A stretch of 64,000 bases of DNA, from NCBI GenBank assembly GCA_964599775.1, contig CAZRGZ010000001.1, forward strand, positions 115,080 to 179,079, read 5' to 3'. This DNA is from CAZRGZ01 sp964599775. GTDB lineage: Bacteria > Patescibacteriota > Saccharimonadia > Saccharimonadales > Saccharimonadaceae. The position numbers were made by a program, and so were the translations under genes. The notes below the pieces were generated by a model that saw nothing but the letters and a program-made list of their open reading frames with translations, made no database searches and was not told the DNA's origin. Positions 52,769 through 60,126 of the stretch are shown piece after piece. Positions within the stretch are counted from its first letter, which is position 1. Every line of letters starts with the position of its first letter.

Positions 52769-53998
52769 CTATCTGAATAATCGTTGGTGGGGTGATAGAT
52801 CCAGACTGACATCATTATCTTTAATGACGGTTGCTCTGTAAGCGGCTTCGGGGAATACATCCGAAAACGGAAATTCTTTACGGAAAATTCGGCGCAGTTC
52901 GGACTCCACAGTCCCTGTACTATAGCGCGGATATGAAGACGTAAAACTGTCAGTAAGCTTTTCTAAATTAAAGTGGCCGACACTGTCATCGTATACATAG
53001 CTATACTGTCGCGCTTTATCTGTTCCTTCTTCAGTACCTGCAATGTGTTTCGTAAAAGGTACATCCATACCATTAGCCTCTCGAATTTCAGCATCAATGT
53101 AAGTAGACTGGAAGTCACGATACACAACACGCTGCGGCATTAGGTCTTCATCAATTTCTAGTAGAGCATTCTGACTATGTAGCTCGGGCAATAAACCGGT
53201 ATTCCTTACAACTTTTACCCAGCTCCGAATGGCTTTACCTGCAAGTGCGTCAACAAAGAAATCAAGCTCTTCGCCGGGTTTGGCGTGCTCTCTAACAAGT
53301 TGCTCCATGAGCGTAAGGTCATCAAGATTTTTCAAGTCTTTTGCGTAGAGTGAGAAGTAGGGTATAAGCGTACGTTTATCGGGCGCGTGCGGGCGCGGCT
53401 CTGGCTCGCGGTAAACCACACCGGCTCCCTTCTCGTGATCACCAATAGTAACGCCAATTGACTCTGGCATATAGGCAAACTCTTCGGGCAGGAGCCCATC
53501 CGCTGCCAAGCGGTCAAATTCAGCGGAAATAGCAACGCTGTGCTCAACCGAGCTGCCTTTTAATCGACGAATGTATTTATAATGCCGGCGATCAAGGTCG
53601 GTTTTTGCCATAAAGTTTTCTGGTAAATCTTTCGTGAGAAGGGTGCGGGTGGACGAAGTAGGGGTAACCGTATACCTCTCGGTGTCAGCATCTTTTGGGT
53701 CGAGACCAGTTTTCTCTAGATAATCTTGGTGCTGAAGCATTTCTGGATGTGCAATAAACACCACATCATCGCCCATTACTTCTTCTGCCAAATCGGGATT
53801 GGGGTCGGCTTGCAGAACACGCACGTCTTCTGGCTTCATATAAAACACAGGTGCTGCAAACTCATCTATACCTTCGTGTGGACTGTACTCTACAGAAGTA
53901 TCGGAGTACTTGCTGTGCTCACCTTTTACTGTATTGACATATCGTTCAGCGTAGCGGGTTGCTTCTAAGCCACCGGCTGGAATTTCGTTAAGACGCAT
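52769..53998 (-). CDS. IucA/IucC-like (NIS siderophore) synthetase
   Basis: 409 residues, shorter than the usual ~580. FIAHPEMLQHQDYLEKTGL corresponds to the HP-containing loop, TPTSSTRTLL to the S-x-RT ATP-binding motif, and ELHSQNALLEI followed by RVVYRDF to the HxQN and RDF motifs of the C-terminal FhuF-like domain. Such enzymes form amides or esters of citrate, succinate or amino acids using ATP. In this context, with a 31-aa ORF 3 nt upstream, the substrate could be that peptide. Family call is by motif only. Confidence 0.6.
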   Translation of the reverse strand: MRLNEIPAGGLEATRYAERYVNTVKGEHSKYSDTSVEYSPHEGIDEFAAPVFYMKPEDVRVLQADPNPDLAEEVMGDDVVFIAHPEMLQHQDYLEKTGLDPKDADTERYTVTPTSSTRTLLTKDLPENFMAKTDLDRRHYKYIRRLKGSSVEHSVAISAEFDRLAADGLLPEEFAYMPESIGVTIGDHEKGAGVVYREPEPRPHAPDKRTLIPYFSLYAKDLKNLDDLTLMEQLVREHAKPGEELDFFVDALAGKAIRSWVKVVRNTGLLPELHSQNALLEIDEDLMPQRVVYRDFQSTYIDAEIREANGMDVPFTKHIAGTEEGTDKARQYSYVYDDSVGHFNLEKLTDSFTSSYPRYSTGTVESELRRIFRKEFPFSDVFPEAAYRATVIKDNDVSLDLSPHQRLFR

Positions 53999-54001
53999 CT
54001 T

Positions 54002-54097
54002 TCAAACACCCCAATCCAGCTCATTAAATTGCTCCACAGTATCCGGGTTGGTATCTTTTGGTTTTTCTTGCTCTGGGGCAAAAGATGTTCTTTCCAT
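54002..54097 (-). CDS. 31-aa peptide paired with the NIS-synthetase-like gene
   Basis: Starts MERTSFAPEQEKPKD and ends TVEQFNELDWGV; acidic, with Trp near the C-terminus. AGGAGGAGG lies 5-6 nt before the ATG, one of the strongest ribosome sites here, and the next gene starts 3 nt after its stop. Layout suggests a precursor peptide or regulatory uORF. Confidence 0.65.
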   Translation of the reverse strand: MERTSFAPEQEKPKDTNPDTVEQFNELDWGV

Positions 54098-54115
54098 GAC
54101 AACCTCCTCCTACTG

Positions 54116-54145
54116 ATAGTACTGTCAGCGTAACAATATTTTCAA
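54116..54145 (-). promoter_or_regulatory. Promoter of the peptide/NIS-synthetase operon
   Basis: -35 TTGAAA (54140-54145), 18-bp spacer, -10 TACTAT (54116-54121); the -10 region lies in the dyad CTGACAGTACTATCAG. Confidence 0.65.
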
Positions 54146-54160
54146 ACCGTGTATATTTGT

Positions 54161-54177
54161 TGTGCATTTAGTGCACA
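54161..54177. promoter_or_regulatory. Possible operator dyad
   Basis: TGTGCA-TTTAG-TGCACA, a perfect 6-bp inverted repeat with 5-nt gap, 16 nt upstream of the -35 box. Regulator unknown. Confidence 0.45.
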
Positions 54178-54292
54178 TTCTATGTAAAGGGACTACAGTT
54201 TTTTGGTGTGCCGGGGGCATCCCGGTGATGGGTTCAAGATTCAGGTATAATTAGAAGTCCCTTGTTGACTACGCTAGTATTCCACATAGAAT
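54177..54292. repeat. Nested inverted repeat element
   Basis: Outer arms ATTCTATGT/ACATAGAAT (54177-54185, 54284-54292) and inner arms AAGGGACT/AGTCCCTT (54187-54194, 54256-54263). Lies between divergent genes; 116 nt, MITE-like size. Contains GATTCAGGTA shared with the 40.3-kb fold-back. Confidence 0.5.
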
Positions 54293-54357
54293 ATTTATTT
54301 AAGTAATTCCTTTCGATATACTAAAGTGGTCCGGAAAACGACAGGAAAGGCGAGCAG

Positions 54358-55560
54358 ATGCTCGAGTACCTTGAAAAGGCAATCGCGGATAATGCACTGC
54401 GGCGAATGGTTCGCTACGGCCGCGTCGAGGTGACATACTGGGACGGCGAAGACATCGCCTACGGCGAAGACAACGCCGATGAGCCGCTCCTGCGTGTGCG
54501 GATCAAGAGCCCTCGCGTCGCGCGGCAGCTCATCGTCAACGCCAGCCTCGCCGTGGGCGAGGGGTACATGCATGGTGACCTGGAGATCGACGAGAACGAC
54601 CTGCCGCTATTTTTCGAGCTGGTGGCGAAGAACTCGCCCCAGTCCAACCGGCGGCAGCCACACCTGAGGGCGCGCAACCGCCAAGGTAAACAGAAGGGGT
54701 ACATCGCCCGCCACTACGATGTGAGCAATGCCTACTACCGGCTGTGGCTGGATAAAGTGGGCATGATCTACTCGTGTGCCTACTTCAAACAGGGCGACGA
54801 CTCCCTGGAGCAGGCGCAGCGGCAGAAGATCGACCACCTGCTTCGTAAGCTCAGGCTCGCCAAGGGCCAGCGGATGCTCGACATCGGCTGTGGCTGGGGT
54901 CACCTGCTGGTCACTGCTGCGAAGCAGTATGGCGTTAAGGGGCTGGGTGTTACCCTGAGCGAAGAGCAACTCAAGGGAGCTCGCGACCTCGCCAAGCGTG
55001 AAGGCGTGGACCGTCTCGTTCGGTTCGAGCTCACGAACTACCAGGACGTGGAGGGAAAGTTCGACCGCATCATCAGTGTCGGCATGTTCGAGCATGTCGG
55101 CAAGGGCAATCAAAGCCGATACTTCGAGAAGGTGAAGGAGCTGCTGGCTCCAGGTGGCGTGTCGGTGCTGCACACCATCACGCAGCTCCAGCCACGACCG
55201 GCTGACGCTTGGGTAGATAAATACATCTTCCCGGGCGGGCACCTGCCAACGGTGGCGGAAGTCCAGCAGGAAATCGCCCAGCATGGCTTCTGGCCGGAGG
55301 ACTTCGAGGACCTGGCGCAGCACTACGCCAGAACCCTCGACCACTGGCGTGAACGCCATCAAGATCATCGCAGCGAGATCGTCGAGATGTTCGATGAGAC
55401 ATTCTACCGCATGCGGGACTTCTGGCTGGCCGGTTCAGCCGCCGGGTTCCGCCACGGTAAGCTCGGTCTGGGCCAGTTCGTCTTTACCAAAGGCAAGCTA
55501 CAGGATGGCCCGCTAACCCGGGAGCACCTGTACTGCGAAACGCCGTCGCGCGCCGCCTGA
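54358..55560 (+). CDS. cfa: Cyclopropane-fatty-acyl-phospholipid synthase
   Basis: 400 residues, GC-rich. SAM-binding LDIGCGWGHLL, plus YSCAYF, VGMFEHVG and FPGGHLPT, with bicarbonate/active-site region typical of CFA synthases. Methylenates unsaturated phospholipid chains at the membrane. SD GGAAAGG before ATG; -10 TATACT at 54317. Stands alone, bounded by a hairpin; a cell that likely takes lipids from a host could use this to modify them (inference). Confidence 0.92.
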   Translation: MLEYLEKAIADNALRRMVRYGRVEVTYWDGEDIAYGEDNADEPLLRVRIKSPRVARQLIVNASLAVGEGYMHGDLEIDENDLPLFFELVAKNSPQSNRRQPHLRARNRQGKQKGYIARHYDVSNAYYRLWLDKVGMIYSCAYFKQGDDSLEQAQRQKIDHLLRKLRLAKGQRMLDIGCGWGHLLVTAAKQYGVKGLGVTLSEEQLKGARDLAKREGVDRLVRFELTNYQDVEGKFDRIISVGMFEHVGKGNQSRYFEKVKELLAPGGVSVLHTITQLQPRPADAWVDKYIFPGGHLPTVAEVQQEIAQHGFWPEDFEDLAQHYARTLDHWRERHQDHRSEIVEMFDETFYRMRDFWLAGSAAGFRHGKLGLGQFVFTKGKLQDGPLTREHLYCETPSRAA

Positions 55561-55577
55561 CCTGGTCACCGGGCAAA

Positions 55578-55613
55578 GGTGAGGCTCTCCCTAACAAAGC
55601 GGAGGGCCTCGCC
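55578..55613 (+). terminator. Hairpin after cfa
   Basis: GGTGAGGCTCTCC pairs with GGAGGGCCTCGCC, 13 bp with two central mismatches; no T-run. Confidence 0.5.
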
Positions 55614-55720
55614 TAAGTCCTAGGTATATTATCGTGCATGAATTTCTGCCTACTTTTGCTGTATGATAGTCTTAAAAAGAGAAATTGTAATACAAATGAA
55701 ATATCACAGAGGAGATGAAT

Positions 55721-56215
55721 ATGGGTTTTTTCGACGCCTTTAATAGGGTTATGCAAGGCCAACCCGCTTTCACACCCGAAAATGAGCCACAAGCTGGCGG
55801 GAACGCATCGGCTGAACCGGAAAAAGGGACCATTAAGAAAGGGGATGACAAAACATTTCCTGTAGTGCAGGTAAAGAAAACGATTCCGCGCTTCCAGGGC
55901 GATCAAGTAGCTATTTATTGTTGGGTTCATAATACCTTTAGCCGCGATGTTGAGTTACATAGTTTACGCATAGCAGGGACGACACGTTCTTTGCATTTTC
56001 ACCTCGGTGCTGGGCAAGAAAAGGAAATACTTATTTATAAAGGCCCACGTTTTGATCGCGAGAAAGATCATGAAGCCTGGCTTGACTACAAGACGCGCGG
56101 TGAAGGGGATTATTTCCGAGCGGTGTTTGACGTTGAATATAACCGGCATAATGATGGCACTTTTACGATTGAGGATTTGCATGCCAAATTGCCGATACGT
56201 GATATTTATGGATAA
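55721..56215 (+). CDS. Conserved-looking unknown protein, 164 aa
   Basis: ATG 55721 follows AGAGGAGATGAAT. Starts MGFFDAFNRVMQGQPAF, an amphipathic helix, then beta-rich sequence (VAIYCWVHNTF, LHSLRIAGTTRSLHFHL). Possibly a small membrane-associated sandwich protein. Followed 21 nt later by a Nudix gene. Confidence 0.75.
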   Translation: MGFFDAFNRVMQGQPAFTPENEPQAGGNASAEPEKGTIKKGDDKTFPVVQVKKTIPRFQGDQVAIYCWVHNTFSRDVELHSLRIAGTTRSLHFHLGAGQEKEILIYKGPRFDREKDHEAWLDYKTRGEGDYFRAVFDVEYNRHNDGTFTIEDLHAKLPIRDIYG

Positions 56216-56236
56216 AAACTTGATAGGAAAACTAAA

Positions 56237-56818
56237 GTGAATCAGACTGATCCGCAAAAATGGCAACTAATGAATTCACACGATATTGTCAATGATCGCT
56301 GGCTTCGTTTGCGCGCCAATACTTATACAACGCCTGATGGACATGAAATTTCACCGTATTACGTTTCAGAATTTCCTGACTGGGTGAACTGTTTCGTTAT
56401 AGATGAGAATGATGACGTATTGATGGTAAATCATTACCGGCCTGCTGTCCATAAATACCTTCCGGAACTTGTCGGTGGCTGCATTGAAGAGCACGACGAT
56501 TCGCCCGAGACTGGCATGCGACGCGAGCTAGCAGAAGAGCTCGGCTATACTGGCGGTACTATAAAGCAAACGAGCGTAAGCCACCCCAATGCGGCATCCC
56601 ATACTAATACACTCTATACCTTTATCGCTTTCGGTGGAAGCTGTACAAAATCACAAGATTTGGAGATAGGAGAGAGCCTTGAGATACTGCGTATCCCATT
56701 TAAGAACTTCAAGAAGTGGTTTGTCGAAGCTCAGCAAAAGCATACATTCCAGAGCATGCATTTGCTCTGCATACTGCATGCGCTAGATTTTATAGAAAAG
56801 CAGAACAATGAGAGATGA
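56237..56818 (+). CDS. Nudix hydrolase with atypical box
   Basis: 193 residues. GGCIEEHDDSPETGMRRELA, EELGY is a Nudix box with one extra residue and Asp in place of the first catalytic-loop Glu. Metal-binding RELAEE is intact. The flanking PELVGG and NAASHTNTLY segments resemble ADP-ribose pyrophosphatases. Confidence 0.8.
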   Translation: MNQTDPQKWQLMNSHDIVNDRWLRLRANTYTTPDGHEISPYYVSEFPDWVNCFVIDENDDVLMVNHYRPAVHKYLPELVGGCIEEHDDSPETGMRRELAEELGYTGGTIKQTSVSHPNAASHTNTLYTFIAFGGSCTKSQDLEIGESLEILRIPFKNFKKWFVEAQQKHTFQSMHLLCILHALDFIEKQNNER

Positions 56819-56952
56819 GTGGCTGAAATAATAGCATTGCCAGATAGATAAAAATATGGCAAGATAGTTAAGGTTCTCGCGCACAATACGTGCGTGGGGC
56901 AGAACATGGGAATTACTGGGGCAGCCCCAGTCAGCCAACCGAAAGGAACGCC

Positions 56953-57057
56953 ATGTCCGCAACGAAGACTTCGTTCGGTGACGTCCTAGTCATCGCACCG
57001 GATAAGGGTTTCAAGTCACTCTCCGGTGACATCCGCAACCGATGGAACCGGTGGTGA
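56953..57057 (+). CDS. 34-aa mini-ORF ending in Arg/Trp
   Basis: Starts MSATKTSFGDVLVIAPDKGF and ends RNRWNRW. AAAGGA lies 6 nt before ATG. Upstream hairpins at 56878-56894 and 56915-56931 (ACTGGGG/CCCCAGT) resemble those of other GC-rich cassettes. Cationic, Trp-rich end is reminiscent of membrane-active peptides; no evidence beyond that. Confidence 0.5.
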   Translation: MSATKTSFGDVLVIAPDKGFKSLSGDIRNRWNRW

Positions 57058-57150
57058 TTACGGTCTACATCTATTTAATGCCAACTATAATACTGTTGCT
57101 AATGCCGGCCACGGCTTTGGTAATATTACCTGCGAAGAATAAGGCAAAGT

Positions 57151-57870
57151 TTATCCTTCTTCATGAGTACTCTCAGTTCGGTCAGTCACCAGCCTTGCCA
57201 CCTCAACTCGGCTTCCCGCCCCGCCGTCGACAAAAATAGTAGAGCCGGTAATAAAACGAGCTTCATCGGAAGCAAGAAAAGCCACCACATTAGCAATATC
57301 TTCTGGCTCGCCAAGGTAGGGGGGTAGAGTGCATACCTTTAAGCATTTCGGGCGGAACTAGTTCAGTCACAGCAGGAGTTTTTGTCAGCCCAAGCGCGAT
57401 CGAGACACACCTGATACCTTGCTTGCCGTGGCGCGTTGCAATATGGCGAGTAAGAGCATTAAGACCTGCTTTAGAAACACTGTAAGCCACACGCTGTCCC
57501 TCGGAAAGCGTACCCGCAAGAGAAGAAGTATTAATAATTACCCCACTGCCGCGTTCAACCATGTGTGGAATAGCATACTTTGCCGCAAACATGGGGCCAC
57601 GTAAGTTGACATTCAAGGTGCGGTCCCATACTGCTTCTTCCATATTCGTCACATCATCATCTTGGCCGGCGCCTTCTTTACTAAGTGCTGCTGCATTATT
57701 ATGCAGAATATCGAGGCCACCAATGTATCAATAGCAGCTTGCACCATTTTTTTGTTCGCTTCCTCTTTGCCAACGTCGGCAACAACACCCGTAGCCTCGC
57801 CACCAGCTTCACGAATCGAAGCAGCAACTCGTTTGCTATTTTTAGCATAAGCGAATTTTGTCTGTCAATT
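57151..57870 (-). pseudogene. Short-chain dehydrogenase, N-truncated and twice frameshifted
   Basis: Pieces in three frames join into an SDR: REAGGEATGVVADVGK, GGLDILHNNAAALSKEG, NVNLRGPMFAAKYA, NTSSLAG, active-site YSVSKAGLNAL, then YLGEPEDIANVVAFLASDEA and TGSTIFVDGG. Frame breaks are a lost T near 57719 and an extra C in the C6 run near 57328. The N-terminal TGxxxGxG cofactor loop is absent, so it is probably a true pseudogene. Confidence 0.8.
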
Positions 57871-57884
57871 TGTCGCAACCTCAT

Positions 57885-58571
57885 CTAGTAGTTCTTGGCA
57901 GTATACGCCGGGTAGAAGTCGCCCTTTAATTGCTCCTCAGGCAGGCCTGCAGCTGTCAGTTCGGCGTTCAGCACCTTTACCATAGCGGTAGGGCCAGATA
58001 CATATACTACTGAGTCGTTCAGGTGCGGCACTAATTCAGCTAGCTTAGCTGCGGTGAGTGGTTCGCCCACCACATATTGCACTTTGAAATGTGGATCATT
58101 CGCGGCATAACGGTCAAATTCTTCCTTAAACACAATGTCATCGGTGCGATTACCGTAGACTAGTTCCACGGTAAGCGGCAAGCCCTCATGTGCACGCTGG
58201 CGCAAAATACTGCGAAAAGAGGTGATGCCAATACCACCCGCCACAAACACCATGGGCTTGTCGGTGTCTTGCCATACAAACTTGCCATGAGGCTCATCGA
58301 GCAAGTTTAGTTCGCCACCCACCGGTAACGCCGCTAGTGCGTGCTTAAAAGAGCTGTCGGTAATACGGGTAGTGATTTGTATAATATCTTCATATGGGGC
58401 AGATGAAATAGTAAACCAGCGCTTGGTGCCTTTGCCATCGGGGTTTTCGTGTGGTAATTCGACACTCATATACTGGCCGGCGATCCAGGTTTGTGGCTTA
58501 CTCGGGGTAAATCGAAAAGCCCAAATATTATCTGTTAAGTGTTCTTTCTCTTTTAATATTAGCTGCACCAT
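57885..58571 (-). CDS. FAD/NAD(P)-binding ferredoxin-reductase-like protein
   Basis: 228 residues. RWFTISSAP binds FAD, GGELNLLDEPHG follows, AGGIGITSFRSIL and YVSGPTAMV bind the nicotinamide nucleotide. No [2Fe-2S] domain. Moves electrons between NAD(P)H and an unknown protein acceptor. Located downstream of a MarR regulator in the same direction (11-nt gap), so likely controlled by it. Confidence 0.9.
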   Translation of the reverse strand: MVQLILKEKEHLTDNIWAFRFTPSKPQTWIAGQYMSVELPHENPDGKGTKRWFTISSAPYEDIIQITTRITDSSFKHALAALPVGGELNLLDEPHGKFVWQDTDKPMVFVAGGIGITSFRSILRQRAHEGLPLTVELVYGNRTDDIVFKEEFDRYAANDPHFKVQYVVGEPLTAAKLAELVPHLNDSVVYVSGPTAMVKVLNAELTAAGLPEEQLKGDFYPAYTAKNY

Positions 58572-58582
58572 AGCACCTCCTT

Positions 58583-59038
58583 CTAGGTAAGATCTTTTTC
58601 TATTATATCGGTATGGTCTTTAATATTTTTGGTAAATTTGGTCAGAAAATCTTCAATAATTTCTAATTCTTTAGCTGAATACTCCGCAATCAGTTCTTTA
58701 TGGGCTTTTTGAATACCAGCAACAAGTGGCACCATTTTCTCGGCCGATTGCTCGCTAATTTCAATTAATACACCACGCCTGTCCTTAGGGTTAGGCTTGC
58801 GGCGAATGAGCTTGGCCTTTTCTAGACGGTCAAGCATGGCGGTAGTTGAGCCAGTTGTCAGGCCAGTGTAACGGGCGAGTTCTGTGGGGGTAGAGACTTT
58901 TTTATGCCCAGTAGGGTAAGACATAACGAATCGGCAATATTAAGGCCGAGTTTGCGTCAAAAGCAAAAAAGCGCTTATAGCAAAGTATTTGTAAGCGTAA
59001 AACCCAATTCTAATACTTAATAAATCAGCTTCATTCAT
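58583..59038 (-). pseudogene. MarR family regulator with frameshift(s)
   Basis: C-terminal frame: STPTELARYTGLTTGSTTAM, LDRLEKAKLIRRKPNPKDRR is a MarR winged helix. The N-terminal helices (RKLGLNIADSLCLTLLGIKK) lie in another frame that joins if one A is added to the A6 tract near 58898; a further shift is needed to reach ATG 59038 (MNEADLLSIRIGFYAYKYF). Homopolymer error is likely. Would sense redox or small ligands and control the reductase operon. Confidence 0.75.
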
Positions 59039-59053
59039 CTATAATCAGATTAC

Positions 59054-60124
59054 ATGAAACTCTTATTTATGACGCGTACGCCATCGAACCGTGGTGGCCA
59101 GGTGGTATTGACTCATCTTATCCGTGAGCTGAAAGCCCAAGGGGTGCAACTCGACCTCATTGGCTTCAAACCAGAAGGGGAGCCGCCTTTCGAGGGTTGC
59201 GAGGCACTCTTTGAAGGCTTAGATGCACAGATTATCCCTATACAAAAACATCAAAACAATGATACCCAGCTAGAAGAATATATTCATACTATGGCCAAAA
59301 CACTGCGGCGCATTCACCGCCAATACGATAAAATCATTCTTGATAGCTGGTACACTGCAGCAGCAGGCATATTGGCGCAGCTGGATACTGCAAAAACGGT
59401 GCACTTTGTGCAAAGCGACCCGTATTTTGTCCCCGAAAGCGACGCCGAAATTTGGAAGAGTCTTTTTTTCGAAATGGTTCCATATTTCCCATTCGAGCGG
59501 ATTGTGGTTTCAAAAAATATTCAAAAATTGTTTAAAGAGCGATACGACAAAAAGTACCCACACCTTAATTTATTTATTGCCGACGCCTACCATAAAGCTT
59601 CATTCGAAGTAAAAGACCAGCCAAAATTACGACTAGTAAGTTCGGCATCAGATTTCAGTCTCACCAGTAAAGGGTTAGATTTTTTGCTTAATGAGTTGAA
59701 TACATTAGAAAACAGTAACTTTAGCCTCACCTTAGTCGCTGGCCAGCCAACAGGTCGTGATTTTAACCAATACCATTTTCCAGTAACTGAAATCACCGTC
59801 CGCACACCTAGTGAAATGATTAGCATTCTGCAAAACCATGATATTTACCTCAATACTTCTACTAACGAAACGTTTTGTTTGGCACTGGCGGAAGCAATTA
59901 CCCTTGGCATGCCAAGCATTGCCTTAGATTCAATAGGTAATCGGGATTATGCCCAGGGCAATAATTTTATATTCGTTGCTGATCCCACTCAATTTTCAGC
60001 AGAACTTAAAAAGTTATTCAACGTAGAAGCACGCCGCGCCCTTCACAAGAACGCCAAACAGAGCATGGCTCACTATAGTTTAGACACTATGGTGGAAGAT
60101 TTTAAGAAATTAATCGGTGTATAG
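59054..60124 (+). CDS. GT4-like glycosyltransferase
   Basis: 356 residues. RGGQVVLTHLIRELKAQGV at the N-terminus, TSKGLDFLLNEL, and STNETFCLALAEAITLGMPSIA as the donor site. TATAAT 8 nt before ATG (leaderless), divergent from the MarR gene. Envelope glycan role likely. Confidence 0.88.
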   Translation: MKLLFMTRTPSNRGGQVVLTHLIRELKAQGVQLDLIGFKPEGEPPFEGCEALFEGLDAQIIPIQKHQNNDTQLEEYIHTMAKTLRRIHRQYDKIILDSWYTAAAGILAQLDTAKTVHFVQSDPYFVPESDAEIWKSLFFEMVPYFPFERIVVSKNIQKLFKERYDKKYPHLNLFIADAYHKASFEVKDQPKLRLVSSASDFSLTSKGLDFLLNELNTLENSNFSLTLVAGQPTGRDFNQYHFPVTEITVRTPSEMISILQNHDIYLNTSTNETFCLALAEAITLGMPSIALDSIGNRDYAQGNNFIFVADPTQFSAELKKLFNVEARRALHKNAKQSMAHYSLDTMVEDFKKLIGV

Positions 60125-60126
60125 TT

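Noticed and set aside
54607..55368. 253-codon minus-strand ORF opposite cfa
   Set aside because: Shadow ORF in GC-rich DNA; cfa on the plus strand is clear.
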